Of a stretch of DNA of 64,000 nt, positions 1-41,164 are shown in pieces. Numbering within the stretch: position 1 is the first letter of the stretch; each line of letters starts with the position of its first letter. The stretch lies in assembly GCF_000429025.1 (NCBI RefSeq), contig NZ_AUBB01000020.1, positions 62,001-126,000 on the forward strand, read 5' to 3'. The notes below the pieces were generated by a model that saw only the letters and a program-made list of their open reading frames with translations, had not been told where the DNA came from and searched no databases. The stretch comes from Actinospineispora spinosispora DSM 44797 (GTDB lineage Bacteria > Actinomycetota > Actinomycetes > Mycobacteriales > Pseudonocardiaceae). A program made the translations under genes and the position numbers.

Positions 1-1
1 G

Positions 2-262
2 CGTGCCGCGCTTCCGGCTTTGCGTGCCGACTACCAGGCGGCCGAGCTCTACCGGAGTGCGCCCGATGCCACCGTCAGCTGCCCGATCACCGTGCTGACC
101 GGTGACCGCGACCCGAAGACCTCGCTGGACGATGCACACGCCTGGGCCCGACACACCACCTCTAGCTCGTTCGAGGTGAAAGTGTTCCCCGGCGGGCACT
201 TCTTCCTCAGCGACCAGGCCGACGACGTCATCAAGATTCTCGACCAGCATTTTGCGAACTGA
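2..262 (+). CDS. Type II thioesterase, C-terminal part (5' end outside window)
   Basis: This is the end of an alpha/beta-hydrolase thioesterase of the GrsT/RifR type. Such enzymes clear wrong or stalled acyl groups from carrier proteins of PKS and NRPS systems. The reading frame is open from the window edge. A TTG at 20 could be read as a start, but the residues before it (PALRADYQAAE across the TTG) fit the conserved interior of the family, so the gene is cut by the edge. Visible are the segment with the catalytic Asp (VLTGDRDP) and the catalytic His motif (FPGGHFFL) near the C terminus. Together with the PKS genes it is expected to be the editing thioesterase of the cluster. It is followed after 63 bases by the lipoprotein gene on the same strand. 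Confidence 0.88.
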   Translation, partial: RAALPALRADYQAAELYRSAPDATVSCPITVLTGDRDPKTSLDDAHAWARHTTSSSFEVKVFPGGHFFLSDQADDVIKILDQHFAN

Positions 263-325
263 GCCACCACTCCGAGACGGACCGGGACGCCGCCCCAGGG
301 CGCGGCAGAATGAGTGGGACATCGT

Positions 326-1867
326 ATGAAGAGAATTGCGACAACCGTAGCCCTGGTCGCTGCCGTAATCGGCGTCGTGGCCGGTTGTGGGGCGCCGCGT
401 GGCGGACCCATTGTCGGCAGCGGACCCGAGACGTCGTACACACCGCCGCCGATCGAGTGGTCGAAGTGTACGAACAACTTGAGGGACTCCGGCGCCGAGT
501 GCGGATTCCTCGTGGTGCCACTGGACTATTCACATGCCGACGGCACGAAGATCAAGCTGGCGGTGTCCAGGATCCCTCATACGTCGAGTTCCGACGATTA
601 CCAGGGCGTCGTGGCGGTGAACCTCACCTCCCCCGGCAGCACCGGGCTGGCCCATCCCTCGTTCAGCAAGTACCTGCCCGACTCGGTCAGGACGGTCTAC
701 GACTGGGTCGGTTTCGACCCTAGGGGCGTCGGCTCGAGTCAGCCCGCGCTCACCTGTGACCGGACCTTCATGGGCTACAGCCGCCCGTCGTACCTGACGA
801 CCACGCCGGAGCAGCAGCAGGTGTGGCTGAGTCGGGTGCAGGCCTACACCGCCGCGTGCGCGCGAACCAACAGCCCGCTACTCGATCACGTCACCACCAC
901 CGATACGGCCCAGGATCTGGACAGCCTGCGCAAAGCCCTCGGCCAAGGGCAGATCAACTACTACGGCTACTGGTACGGCGCATACCTCGGCGAGGTCTAC
1001 AGCACGATGTACCCGGGGCGCGTACGGCGGATGATCTTCGACAGCAGTATCGACCCGAGCCAGGCGTGGTACCGCTTCAACCTCAACCAGAACCCGGCGA
1101 CCGACCAGAACTTCTCGGCGTTCAGCGCCTGGGCGGCGAGCCACGACGACGTCTATCACCTCGGCACCACCGAGGCGGCGGTCAAGCAGCACTACGACGC
1201 GGCGCTGGCGAAGCTCACCCAGGAGCCGGTCGGGCCGATCGGGCCGACCGTCCTGACCGACGTCGTCCTGCTGGACTACCACACGATGAACTGGGTGGCG
1301 GTGGCGAAGGCGTTCTCGGCCTACGTCAACCAGGGTGACATCGGCCCGATGAAATCGCTGCTCGACGAGAACTACCCGCCCAACGAGGACAACCTCGCCG
1401 CGATGTCGCTCGCGGTCGAGTGCACCGACGCCTCCGTCCCGAAGGATTGGGAGACCTGGCGCAACGACACGCAGGCCAGCTACGAGAAAGCGCCGTTCTC
1501 CAGCTGGGCGGACACCTGGTTCGTCGCCGGCTGTCAGTCCTGGAGCACACCGGCGCACAAGCCGGCCGTCATCGACGGGTCGCACGCCCCGGCGTCACTG
1601 ATGGTGCTCGACTCGACGCTCGAGCCGCTCACGACCTACGAGGGCAGCCTGGCGGTTCGGAAGCTGTTCCCGAATGCGGTGCTGGTCCACAGTGGTGCCA
1701 CCCCGGCCGGCTCGGAGGCGGACAGCTCCTGCTCCCCCGGCGCGGCCATCGTCAGCTACCTGCTGGACGGCACGTTGCCGCCCCGGGCGGCCGGTGACAC
1801 GGCGGATCTGAAGTGTCCGGCCAACCCGCTGCCGGATCCGGCGGGTGCGTCAGGGCCGAGTCGGTAA
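326..1867 (+). CDS. Lipoprotein of the tripeptidyl-aminopeptidase (S33/TAP) family, catalytic residues lost
   Basis: A 513-residue secreted alpha/beta-hydrolase-fold lipoprotein. I place the start at the ATG at 326 rather than the in-frame GTG at 314, because it gives a clean signal peptide (MKR, hydrophobic stretch) ending in the lipobox VAGC with Cys21. The core resembles actinobacterial TAP-like peptidases, including YYGYWYGAYLG in the nucleophile-elbow position and a C-terminal TAP_C-like region ending SYLLDGTLPP. The elbow normally reads GxSxG. Here it is GYWYG, with Trp216 (TGG at 971-973) where Ser is expected. The usual Asp appears as Glu433, and the usual GH near the C terminus reads GA. 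From family knowledge this should not be an active peptidase; it could be a binding protein. The P450 start codon overlaps its stop, so the two are probably co-expressed. Confidence 0.82.
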   Translation: MKRIATTVALVAAVIGVVAGCGAPRGGPIVGSGPETSYTPPPIEWSKCTNNLRDSGAECGFLVVPLDYSHADGTKIKLAVSRIPHTSSSDDYQGVVAVNLTSPGSTGLAHPSFSKYLPDSVRTVYDWVGFDPRGVGSSQPALTCDRTFMGYSRPSYLTTTPEQQQVWLSRVQAYTAACARTNSPLLDHVTTTDTAQDLDSLRKALGQGQINYYGYWYGAYLGEVYSTMYPGRVRRMIFDSSIDPSQAWYRFNLNQNPATDQNFSAFSAWAASHDDVYHLGTTEAAVKQHYDAALAKLTQEPVGPIGPTVLTDVVLLDYHTMNWVAVAKAFSAYVNQGDIGPMKSLLDENYPPNEDNLAAMSLAVECTDASVPKDWETWRNDTQASYEKAPFSSWADTWFVAGCQSWSTPAHKPAVIDGSHAPASLMVLDSTLEPLTTYEGSLAVRKLFPNAVLVHSGATPAGSEADSSCSPGAAIVSYLLDGTLPPRAAGDTADLKCPANPLPDPAGASGPSR

Positions 1868-3036
1868 TGGTCGACTCGATTCACTGGGACACCACCCGAG
1901 ATGACCGGAAGTCGGCGGCACTCGCTGCCGAGCGGCTCACGGTGGCTCCCGAGTCACGCGTGGTGAGCAGCCTGGCCTTCGCCCGTGAACTGTTGCGCGG
2001 CACCGCGACCAAGCAGGCCGGTGAGGAGTTCGTCGGCGATCCGGCCTTCACCTCGGTCTTCTTCCTGGACGGTGAGCCGCACAAGCGCAAGCGGCAGGCG
2101 ATCGCCCGGTTCTTCACGCCCAAGGTGATCAGCACCCGGTACCGCGAGGTGATGGAACAGGCAGCCGAGACTCTGCTCGGCCGGTTGCGGGCCCAGGGCC
2201 GTGGCCGGCTGGACCAGATGAGCTTCGAGCTCGCGGTGACCGTCGCCGCCACGATCGTCGGGCTGACCGAGAGCGACCAGGCCGCGATGGCAAAGCGCAT
2301 CCAAGCCACCCTGATCGGCCTGCGGGTACCCGGGATGAGCCGCTGGCGGCGCCCACTCGGACAGCTGCAGGCAACCCTGAGCGGGTTGCGGTTCATGCTG
2401 TGCGACGTGCAGCCGGCGATCAAGGCGCGCCGCGCGCAGCGCCGGGAAGACGTGATCTCACACCTGCTCGACGAGGGTTACCCGGACCGGGCGATCCTCG
2501 TCGAGTGCATGACCTATGCGGTCGCGGGAATGATCACCACCCGGGAGTTCATCGTCATGGCGGCCTGGCACCTGCTGGGGAACGACGCGCTGCGCGAGCG
2601 TTACCTGTCCAGCACGGAGGCCGACCAGATCATGATCCTGGAGGAGATCATGCGGCTGGACCCGGTGGTGAACATCATCAGCCGCCGGGTCACCGCCGAC
2701 ACGATGACCAGCTCCGGTTCGGCCACCGCCGGCGAGAAACTCGTGTTCGACATCCGTGCGGCGAATCTCGACGAGGCCGGCGTCGGCGCGTGCCCCCACG
2801 CTCTGGATCCGGATCGTGCTCGACGGGCGAAGACGACCGGCTCCTACCTGAGTTTCGGCGACGGCAGCCACCGCTGCCCCGGTGCGCAGGTGGCTCTCAA
2901 CGAGACCCGGGTCTTTCTCGACCGTCTCCTGCGCGTGCCGGGCATCCGGCTGCATCGCGAGCCGGACCTCTGCTGGACCGACGTACTGATGGGCTACGAG
3001 CTCCGCGACGCCGTGGTGACCTGCGACCGCGCCTGA
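1867..3036 (+). CDS. Cytochrome P450 (tailoring oxidase candidate)
   Basis: A 389-residue cytosolic bacterial P450, normal length for the family. The ATG at 1867 overlaps the stop of the previous gene by one base (TAATG), which indicates translational coupling; an upstream GTG at 1813 would lie deep in the previous gene. Motifs visible are the I-helix AGMITT near residue 220 (oxygen activation), the ExxR pair Glu260-Arg263, and the heme loop FGDGSHRCPG at 330-339 with Cys337 as the axial ligand. All key residues are present, so it should be active. It needs a ferredoxin and reductase, and none is encoded in the window. Being next to a PKS cluster suggests it hydroxylates or epoxidises the polyketide, but the substrate cannot be read from sequence. 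It could also serve another pathway. Confidence 0.92.
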   Translation: MVDSIHWDTTRDDRKSAALAAERLTVAPESRVVSSLAFARELLRGTATKQAGEEFVGDPAFTSVFFLDGEPHKRKRQAIARFFTPKVISTRYREVMEQAAETLLGRLRAQGRGRLDQMSFELAVTVAATIVGLTESDQAAMAKRIQATLIGLRVPGMSRWRRPLGQLQATLSGLRFMLCDVQPAIKARRAQRREDVISHLLDEGYPDRAILVECMTYAVAGMITTREFIVMAAWHLLGNDALRERYLSSTEADQIMILEEIMRLDPVVNIISRRVTADTMTSSGSATAGEKLVFDIRAANLDEAGVGACPHALDPDRARRAKTTGSYLSFGDGSHRCPGAQVALNETRVFLDRLLRVPGIRLHREPDLCWTDVLMGYELRDAVVTCDRA

Positions 3037-3041
3037 CGAAG

Positions 3042-3091
3042 AACCCGTGAGTGATTTGGGTTGCCCTGGCAGCCCAAATCACTCACGGGTT
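3042..3091. terminator. Bidirectional hairpin terminator between convergent genes
   Basis: Two perfect 19-base inverted arms lie at 3042-3060 and 3073-3091. The stem can extend inward by several more pairs (GCC/GGC near 3063-3070), leaving a very small loop. It sits just after the P450 stop (+) and its right arm forms the last codons of the response regulator gene (-), so it can end both converging transcripts. No clear T-run follows, as is usual in high-GC actinomycetes. Confidence 0.85.
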
Positions 3092-3754
3092 CAGGCCGTG
3101 CTGGTAGGCGTAGACGACCGCCTGTGCGCGGCTGCGCACCTTGATCTTGGCCAGCAGACGGTTGATGTGGCTCTTGACCGTGCCCTCGCTGATGACCAGC
3201 CGGCCGGCGATCTCGGAGTTGGACAGCCCGCCGGCGATGAGCGAGAGGACCTCGGCTTCCCGAGGCGTCAGCTCGTCGGGGATCCGGGGGCGCGGCGACG
3301 GGTCCCGGGGGTCGGCGGGCGCGGGGCCCGCGGTGAGGGCCTCGACGAGATGGTGCTGCACGGCCGGGTCGATCATGGCGTGGCCGTCCAGCACGTGTCC
3401 CAGTGCCTGGCGGATCTCCGCACCGCCCGCGTCCTTGGTCAGGTACCCGTGGGCGCCGGCGCGCAACGCGTCGATCACCGACCGGTCGTCCGAGTACGTG
3501 GTCAGGATGACGATCTTGACATCTGGGTGCCGCTCGCGGATCAACCTGGTCGCCTCGACCCCATCACAGCGCGGCATCCGCAGGTCCATCAGCACGACGT
3601 CGGGATGCGCCCCACCGGTCAGCTCGAGTGCCTCGGCGCCGTCCGAGGCGACGCCCGCCACCTCGACGTCCGCCATCAGGCCCAACACCATCGCCAGCCC
3701 TTCGCGGACGACTCGCTGGTCGTCGACGATGAGCACCCGGATCCGTCGGCTCAC
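3083..3754 (-). CDS. NarL/LuxR-family response regulator
   Basis: A 223-residue DNA-binding response regulator. The receiver domain (about 1-120) has the acidic pair Asp11-Asp12, phospho-acceptor Asp57 (VLMDLRMP), the Thr85/Thr86 switch position and Lys107 (YLTKDAG). A linker rich in Pro and Arg leads to a LuxR-type helix-turn-helix at about 155-215 (LTPREAEVLSLIAGG, then EGTVKSHINRLLAKI). It starts with GTG at 3754, sharing the four bases GTGA with the stop of the kinase gene, so the two form one translationally coupled pair. Its likely targets include the divergent permease gene, where a 39-base dyad lies. Its last codons are built from one arm of the terminator hairpin. Confidence 0.95.
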   Translation of the reverse strand: MSRRIRVLIVDDQRVVREGLAMVLGLMADVEVAGVASDGAEALELTGGAHPDVVLMDLRMPRCDGVEATRLIRERHPDVKIVILTTYSDDRSVIDALRAGAHGYLTKDAGGAEIRQALGHVLDGHAMIDPAVQHHLVEALTAGPAPADPRDPSPRPRIPDELTPREAEVLSLIAGGLSNSEIAGRLVISEGTVKSHINRLLAKIKVRSRAQAVVYAYQHGLNP

Positions 3755-4947
3755 GTCGGCAGCCCCAGCTCGACCCGGAACCCACTGCCGGTGGTCGTGG
3801 CGGCCAACCTGCCCCCTAGTAGCTCCGCGCGTTCCCGCATTCCGGCCAACCCGTACCCACCTGTCGCACCGGCCATGGCGGTGCGCCCGACCGTCGGGGT
3901 GGCCGGACCGTCGCCCGCGAAGTCCTCCACCACCAGCCTGGTCTGCCCCAGCTCGTAGGTCAGGTGCAGCTCCACCCGGTCGGGGGCGGCGTGCTTGGCG
4001 ATGTTGGTCAGTGCCTCCTGCGCCACGCGGTAGAGGGCGAGCTGGGCTTCCGACCCCAGCTCACGAGCACGCCCGGAGACGGTGAACCGGCACGGCACCG
4101 CACGGTCGCGCTCGAACGCCTCCGCCAGGCCCGCCAGCCGTTCCGGTCCGGGCAGCTCGTCACCTCGCAGCGCCCCGATCGCCTGACGCGCCTCCGCCAG
4201 GCCGGAACGGCCGAGGTGGTGCGCACGCTCGATGATCTGGGGCAGCCGGGGGTCGCGGGGGTTGTCGACGGCGAGCATGCGCGCTCCCTCCAGTTGCAGC
4301 AGCAGACCCGACAGCGAGTGGGCGAGGACGTCGTGCATCTCGCGTGCCAGCCGCTGGCGCTCGCTCAGGCCGGCAGCCCTGGCCTGTGCCTCCTGGCTGC
4401 GCCTCAGCTCGGCCAGCAGGTTCTCGGCCTCCTTGTTCACCTCGTTCAACCGGAACGCGAGCAGCAACAGCCCGTACAGCCCGGCGAGGACGGTGAGTGC
4501 CGCGCCCTGACCGGTCAGCCACGCGATCGTCTCGATGGTGACGAACGCGACGACCAGGAAGGGAGCCACTGCCGTGCGGGGCAACAGCCCGGCCAGGAAC
4601 AGAACGCTGACCAGCATCGCCGCGTCCCCCGGCCCCGTCGGCTGCAACCACGTCAGCGCGGCCGAGCTGGCCAGTGCCATGGCCACGAAACCGATCTGTG
4701 CGCCGCGCAGCCGGGTGCTGGTGAGATCGCGCCCCAGCACGGCGACCGGGAAAGCCAGCACCGCAACCGTCAGCCCCAGGGACCGGCCGGTGAGGCCGGG
4801 GCGTGGCTCGGCCGCGAAGGCGTACACCAGAAAGATCACCAACAGCAACGGGGCGAGCAGGGTGAGGCAGCGCACCACGGCGTCGTGATGGCCACGCACC
4901 TGGCGCAGCCGGCCCAGCACCAGCGACGTCGTCGAGTCGACGGTCAC
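3751..4947 (-). CDS. Membrane sensor histidine kinase (HisKA_3 type)
   Basis: A 398-residue kinase, partner of the regulator that overlaps its stop. About five or six hydrophobic helices fill the first 150 residues with very short loops, so it has no obvious extracellular sensor domain and may sense within the membrane. A short coiled segment follows (about 165-195), then the dimerisation and phosphotransfer motif REMHDVLAHSLSG with phospho-acceptor His205, an N-box-like region (ALTNIAKHA) and a G-box (GGYGLAGMRER). The open frame runs upstream to 5478, but that stretch lies opposite the permease gene and does not look like protein. I therefore start at the GTG at 4947. Such kinases often control antibiotic or cell-envelope responses; the signal here is unknown. 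Confidence 0.92.
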   Translation of the reverse strand: MTVDSTTSLVLGRLRQVRGHHDAVVRCLTLLAPLLLVIFLVYAFAAEPRPGLTGRSLGLTVAVLAFPVAVLGRDLTSTRLRGAQIGFVAMALASSAALTWLQPTGPGDAAMLVSVLFLAGLLPRTAVAPFLVVAFVTIETIAWLTGQGAALTVLAGLYGLLLLAFRLNEVNKEAENLLAELRRSQEAQARAAGLSERQRLAREMHDVLAHSLSGLLLQLEGARMLAVDNPRDPRLPQIIERAHHLGRSGLAEARQAIGALRGDELPGPERLAGLAEAFERDRAVPCRFTVSGRARELGSEAQLALYRVAQEALTNIAKHAAPDRVELHLTYELGQTRLVVEDFAGDGPATPTVGRTAMAGATGGYGLAGMRERAELLGGRLAATTTGSGFRVELGLPT

Positions 4948-5161
4948 TCGCCGAACGATACAGAGCAACCCCGGCCACGGGCACTGATCGCGGAGCTGAA
5001 CACCGCCCGTCGAACACCACCTGCCCCCAGGAGTGCAGGGCCTACACCCTGGGGTGCAGACCGACCGGCCGGCAAGTTCCACTCCGCGACCGATGTGGCG
5101 GTCGGCCGCGTGCGCGCATGCTTCGGCCAGCGCATCACCCAGCGGAGAGGCACCCACTGTC
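4948..5161. promoter_or_regulatory. Divergent promoter region between kinase and permease genes
   Basis: This 214-base non-coding gap separates the start of the kinase/regulator operon (-) from the permease gene (+). Promoters for both directions must lie here, although I cannot point to convincing -10/-35 boxes. The main structure is the 39-base dyad at 5021-5059, described separately. Confidence 0.6.
5021..5059. promoter_or_regulatory. 39-base imperfect dyad, candidate operator
   Basis: The left arm at 5021-5039 (CTGCCCCCAGGAGTGCAGG) and right arm at 5041-5059 are inverted copies matching at 16 of 19 positions around a single central base. The near absence of a loop and the position between divergent genes argue for a protein binding site rather than a terminator. 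The adjacent NarL-type regulator is the natural candidate to bind it; that is inference. Confidence 0.5.
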
Positions 5162-6370
5162 ATGTATCTGCGCGAGGCGATGACCATGGCGTTCCAGAGC
5201 CTGCGGAACAACCGGCTCCGATCCCTGCTGACCACGGTGGGCATCGTGATCGGGGTGGCCGCGGTCATCCTGCTGGTCGGACTCGGCAACGCCGTCAAAG
5301 CCGGCTTCAACGAGACCTTCGGGGCCTTCGCCTCCCAGATCAACATCTCGAGGACCACCGGTGGCGAGCTCGGCTCGGACTCCCGCAACCTCACCGACTC
5401 CGATGTACGGGCACTGCGCGACCCCTCGGCCGCACCCGACATCGCCAGCGTCACCCCGGTGGTCGGCGGCCCGGCCACGGTCAGCTACGGGCAGCGCAAG
5501 TACCAGGGCACCGTGACCGGCTCGACGACCGACATCCTGGCGGTCGCCAACCGCACGGTGCAGCTCGGCTCGATGTTCGACCAGGCCCAGTACAAGGCCA
5601 GCGAGCGGGTCACCCTGCTCGGGCCGGAGATCGCCGGGGCACTGTTCGGCGACCAGACCTCCGCACTGGGCAAGACCGTTCGTATCCAGCGCACGAACTT
5701 CCGGGTGATCGGCATCCTGGCCCCGGACGGGCAGAGCGACAACGCCGCGATGATGCCGCTCGGCGCGGCGCGCCGGTACCTGGTCGGCGGAGACCAGCTG
5801 GCCACCATCGTGGTCCGCGCTGACGATCCCCAACGGTTGGACGCCGTCGAGGACCAGATTCGGACCGTTCTCGACCGGGAGCACGCCATCCAGGATCCGA
5901 GCCACCGCGACTACAGCCTGCAGGCGTTCCAGAGCCAGATCGACAAGATGAACCAGACGATCAAGTACATGACCTACTTCACCGTGTTCATCGCCGGCAT
6001 CTCACTGCTCGTCGGTGGCATCGGAGTCACCAACATCATGCTGGTCTCGGTCACCGAGCGAACCCGGGAGATCGGCATCCGCAAGGCGTTGGGGGCCCGG
6101 CGCGGTGCCATCATGAAACAGTTCCTCATCGAGGCGATCGTGCTCGCCGGAGTCGGCGGGGTGCTCGGCGAGTTCTTCGGAATCTCGTCCACCCTGGCCG
6201 CCGGCAAGCTGATCACCGCGATCGCACCGGCGTTCGGCCAGCCCACGATCTCTGTGCCGGCCGGCGTCATCTCGATGGCGTTCAGCCTGTTCATCGGCCT
6301 GAGCGCCGGTGGTTATCCCGCGCTGCGGGCCTCCCGGCTACGCCCGATCGAGGCCCTGCGCTTCCAGTAG
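5162..6370 (+). CDS. MacB-like ABC transporter permease (FtsX family)
   Basis: A 402-residue membrane protein with the classic MacB/FtsX layout. One N-terminal transmembrane helix at about 20-42 (LLTTVGIVIGVAAVILL) follows an amphipathic start (AMTMAFQSLRNNRLR). A large extracytoplasmic MacB_PCD-like domain spans about 43-270, and an FtsX domain with three C-terminal helices spans about 275-400. Start at ATG 5162; the frame is open further upstream but that is non-coding. In Gram-positive bacteria this permease works with a separate ATPase usually encoded next to it. No ATPase gene is present here. The family exports peptides, macrolides and lipids or transmits force to envelope enzymes. Control by the adjacent two-component system is likely, and export of or resistance to the cluster product is possible but unproven. 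Confidence 0.9.
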   Translation: MYLREAMTMAFQSLRNNRLRSLLTTVGIVIGVAAVILLVGLGNAVKAGFNETFGAFASQINISRTTGGELGSDSRNLTDSDVRALRDPSAAPDIASVTPVVGGPATVSYGQRKYQGTVTGSTTDILAVANRTVQLGSMFDQAQYKASERVTLLGPEIAGALFGDQTSALGKTVRIQRTNFRVIGILAPDGQSDNAAMMPLGAARRYLVGGDQLATIVVRADDPQRLDAVEDQIRTVLDREHAIQDPSHRDYSLQAFQSQIDKMNQTIKYMTYFTVFIAGISLLVGGIGVTNIMLVSVTERTREIGIRKALGARRGAIMKQFLIEAIVLAGVGGVLGEFFGISSTLAAGKLITAIAPAFGQPTISVPAGVISMAFSLFIGLSAGGYPALRASRLRPIEALRFQ

Positions 6371-6430
6371 GCCCGGCGACCGAACGCTGCGCGTCACGGC
6401 CGCACCGACGTTCGCCCAGGTACCCACACC

Positions 6431-6441
6431 GAAGGGAAGGA
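6431..6441 (+). promoter_or_regulatory. Strong ribosome binding site of the small membrane protein
   Basis: A purine-rich GAAGGGAAGGA lies five bases before the ATG at 6447. It settles the start, since the open frame continues upstream to 6309 inside the permease gene. Confidence 0.8.
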
Positions 6442-6446
6442 TTCCC

Positions 6447-6914
6447 ATGAAGTCCGCCAATGTCACCCCAGAGACCACGAGCGATGCATCCCACTCGGCC
6501 ATTCGGCGCGCGCTGCGAACCACCCGAAACCTCATTGTCGCTTTCATCGTCCTGAGCGCCGCGACGTGCATTGCCACCTTCTTCCTGAACCATTACGCAC
6601 CGGCGCTGGTCAATTCCACGGTGTGGACGCGGTCGTTCCTCGTACTGGCCGACTCGGTGTTGGCGATGCTCTACGCGGTCCGGGCGTCCCGAGGCTTCAC
6701 CCAGGCCCATCGGAACCTGCGCCTGCTCGCGGCGGGCTCACTGGTGGCCGTCGTGGTGCTGGTGGTGCTGCCCGGTCTGCTGCCCGGGTGGATGAAGCTG
6801 GAACAGGCGCTCTGCGGCCTGCTCCTGCTCGGCGTCGTCGTGAACGTCAACGGCAGGAAGGTCCGTGCACTCTTCGCCGGCGTGGCCGCGCGGCCCTCGA
6901 CCGCGAGCAGTTGA
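6447..6914 (+). CDS. Small four-helix integral membrane protein, function unknown
   Basis: A 155-residue protein with a polar N terminus of about 30 residues and four predicted membrane helices: NLIVAFIVLSAATCIATF (about 32-50), FLVLADSVLAMLYAVRA, LLAAGSLVAVVVLVVLP and LCGLLLLGVVVNV. It ends in a short basic and polar tail. I do not recognise a family and see no catalytic motifs. It follows the permease by 76 bases on the same strand with its own good ribosome binding site, so it is probably in the same operon and may be an accessory of the transporter or a general membrane-stress protein. It converges on the last PKS gene with a gap of only 14 bases. Confidence 0.75.
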   Translation: MKSANVTPETTSDASHSAIRRALRTTRNLIVAFIVLSAATCIATFFLNHYAPALVNSTVWTRSFLVLADSVLAMLYAVRASRGFTQAHRNLRLLAAGSLVAVVVLVVLPGLLPGWMKLEQALCGLLLLGVVVNVNGRKVRALFAGVAARPSTASS

Positions 6915-6928
6915 TCATCACGGGCCCG

Positions 6929-18787
<11,859 letters not shown>

Positions 18788-18794
18788 TCGACGA

Positions 18795-18802
18795 CCCTTT
18801 CC
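18795..18802 (-). promoter_or_regulatory. Ribosome binding site of PKS D
   Basis: On the minus strand GGAAAGGG lies seven bases before the GTG at 18787. It supports that start over the longer open frame, and it sits in the 55-base gap after PKS C. Confidence 0.7.
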
Positions 18803-18842
18803 GTCAGCCACGCATGTGCTTCGCCCGTCCCGGTGCCGTGCA

Positions 18843-41096
<22,254 letters not shown>

Positions 41097-41102
41097 GGTG
41101 TG

Positions 41103-41106
41103 CTCC
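41103..41106 (-). promoter_or_regulatory. GGAG ribosome binding site deciding the PKS C start
   Basis: On the minus strand GGAG lies six bases before the ATG at 41096. The competing in-frame GTG at 41106-41108 overlaps this site and has no comparable site of its own. Confidence 0.7.
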
Positions 41107-41164
41107 ACATTCCGTAGCCGAGACGGTGGCGGCGGGTGACCGGCCGCTCACCCGGTCACCCCGA

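Noticed and set aside
1813..1866. GTG at 1813 as the P450 start
   Set aside because: It would put 54 bases inside the preceding lipoprotein gene; the ATG at 1867 overlaps that gene's stop by one base in the usual coupled arrangement.
4948..5478. Upstream extension of the histidine kinase reading frame (to 575 residues)
   Set aside because: The stretch lies opposite the permease gene and the intergenic region, has no protein-like features, and the GTG at 4947 begins a normal kinase.
3964..5823. Long plus-strand frame of 619 codons
   Set aside because: It is Arg/Pro/Gln-rich low-complexity translation lying opposite the kinase and out of frame with the permease; a high-GC shadow.
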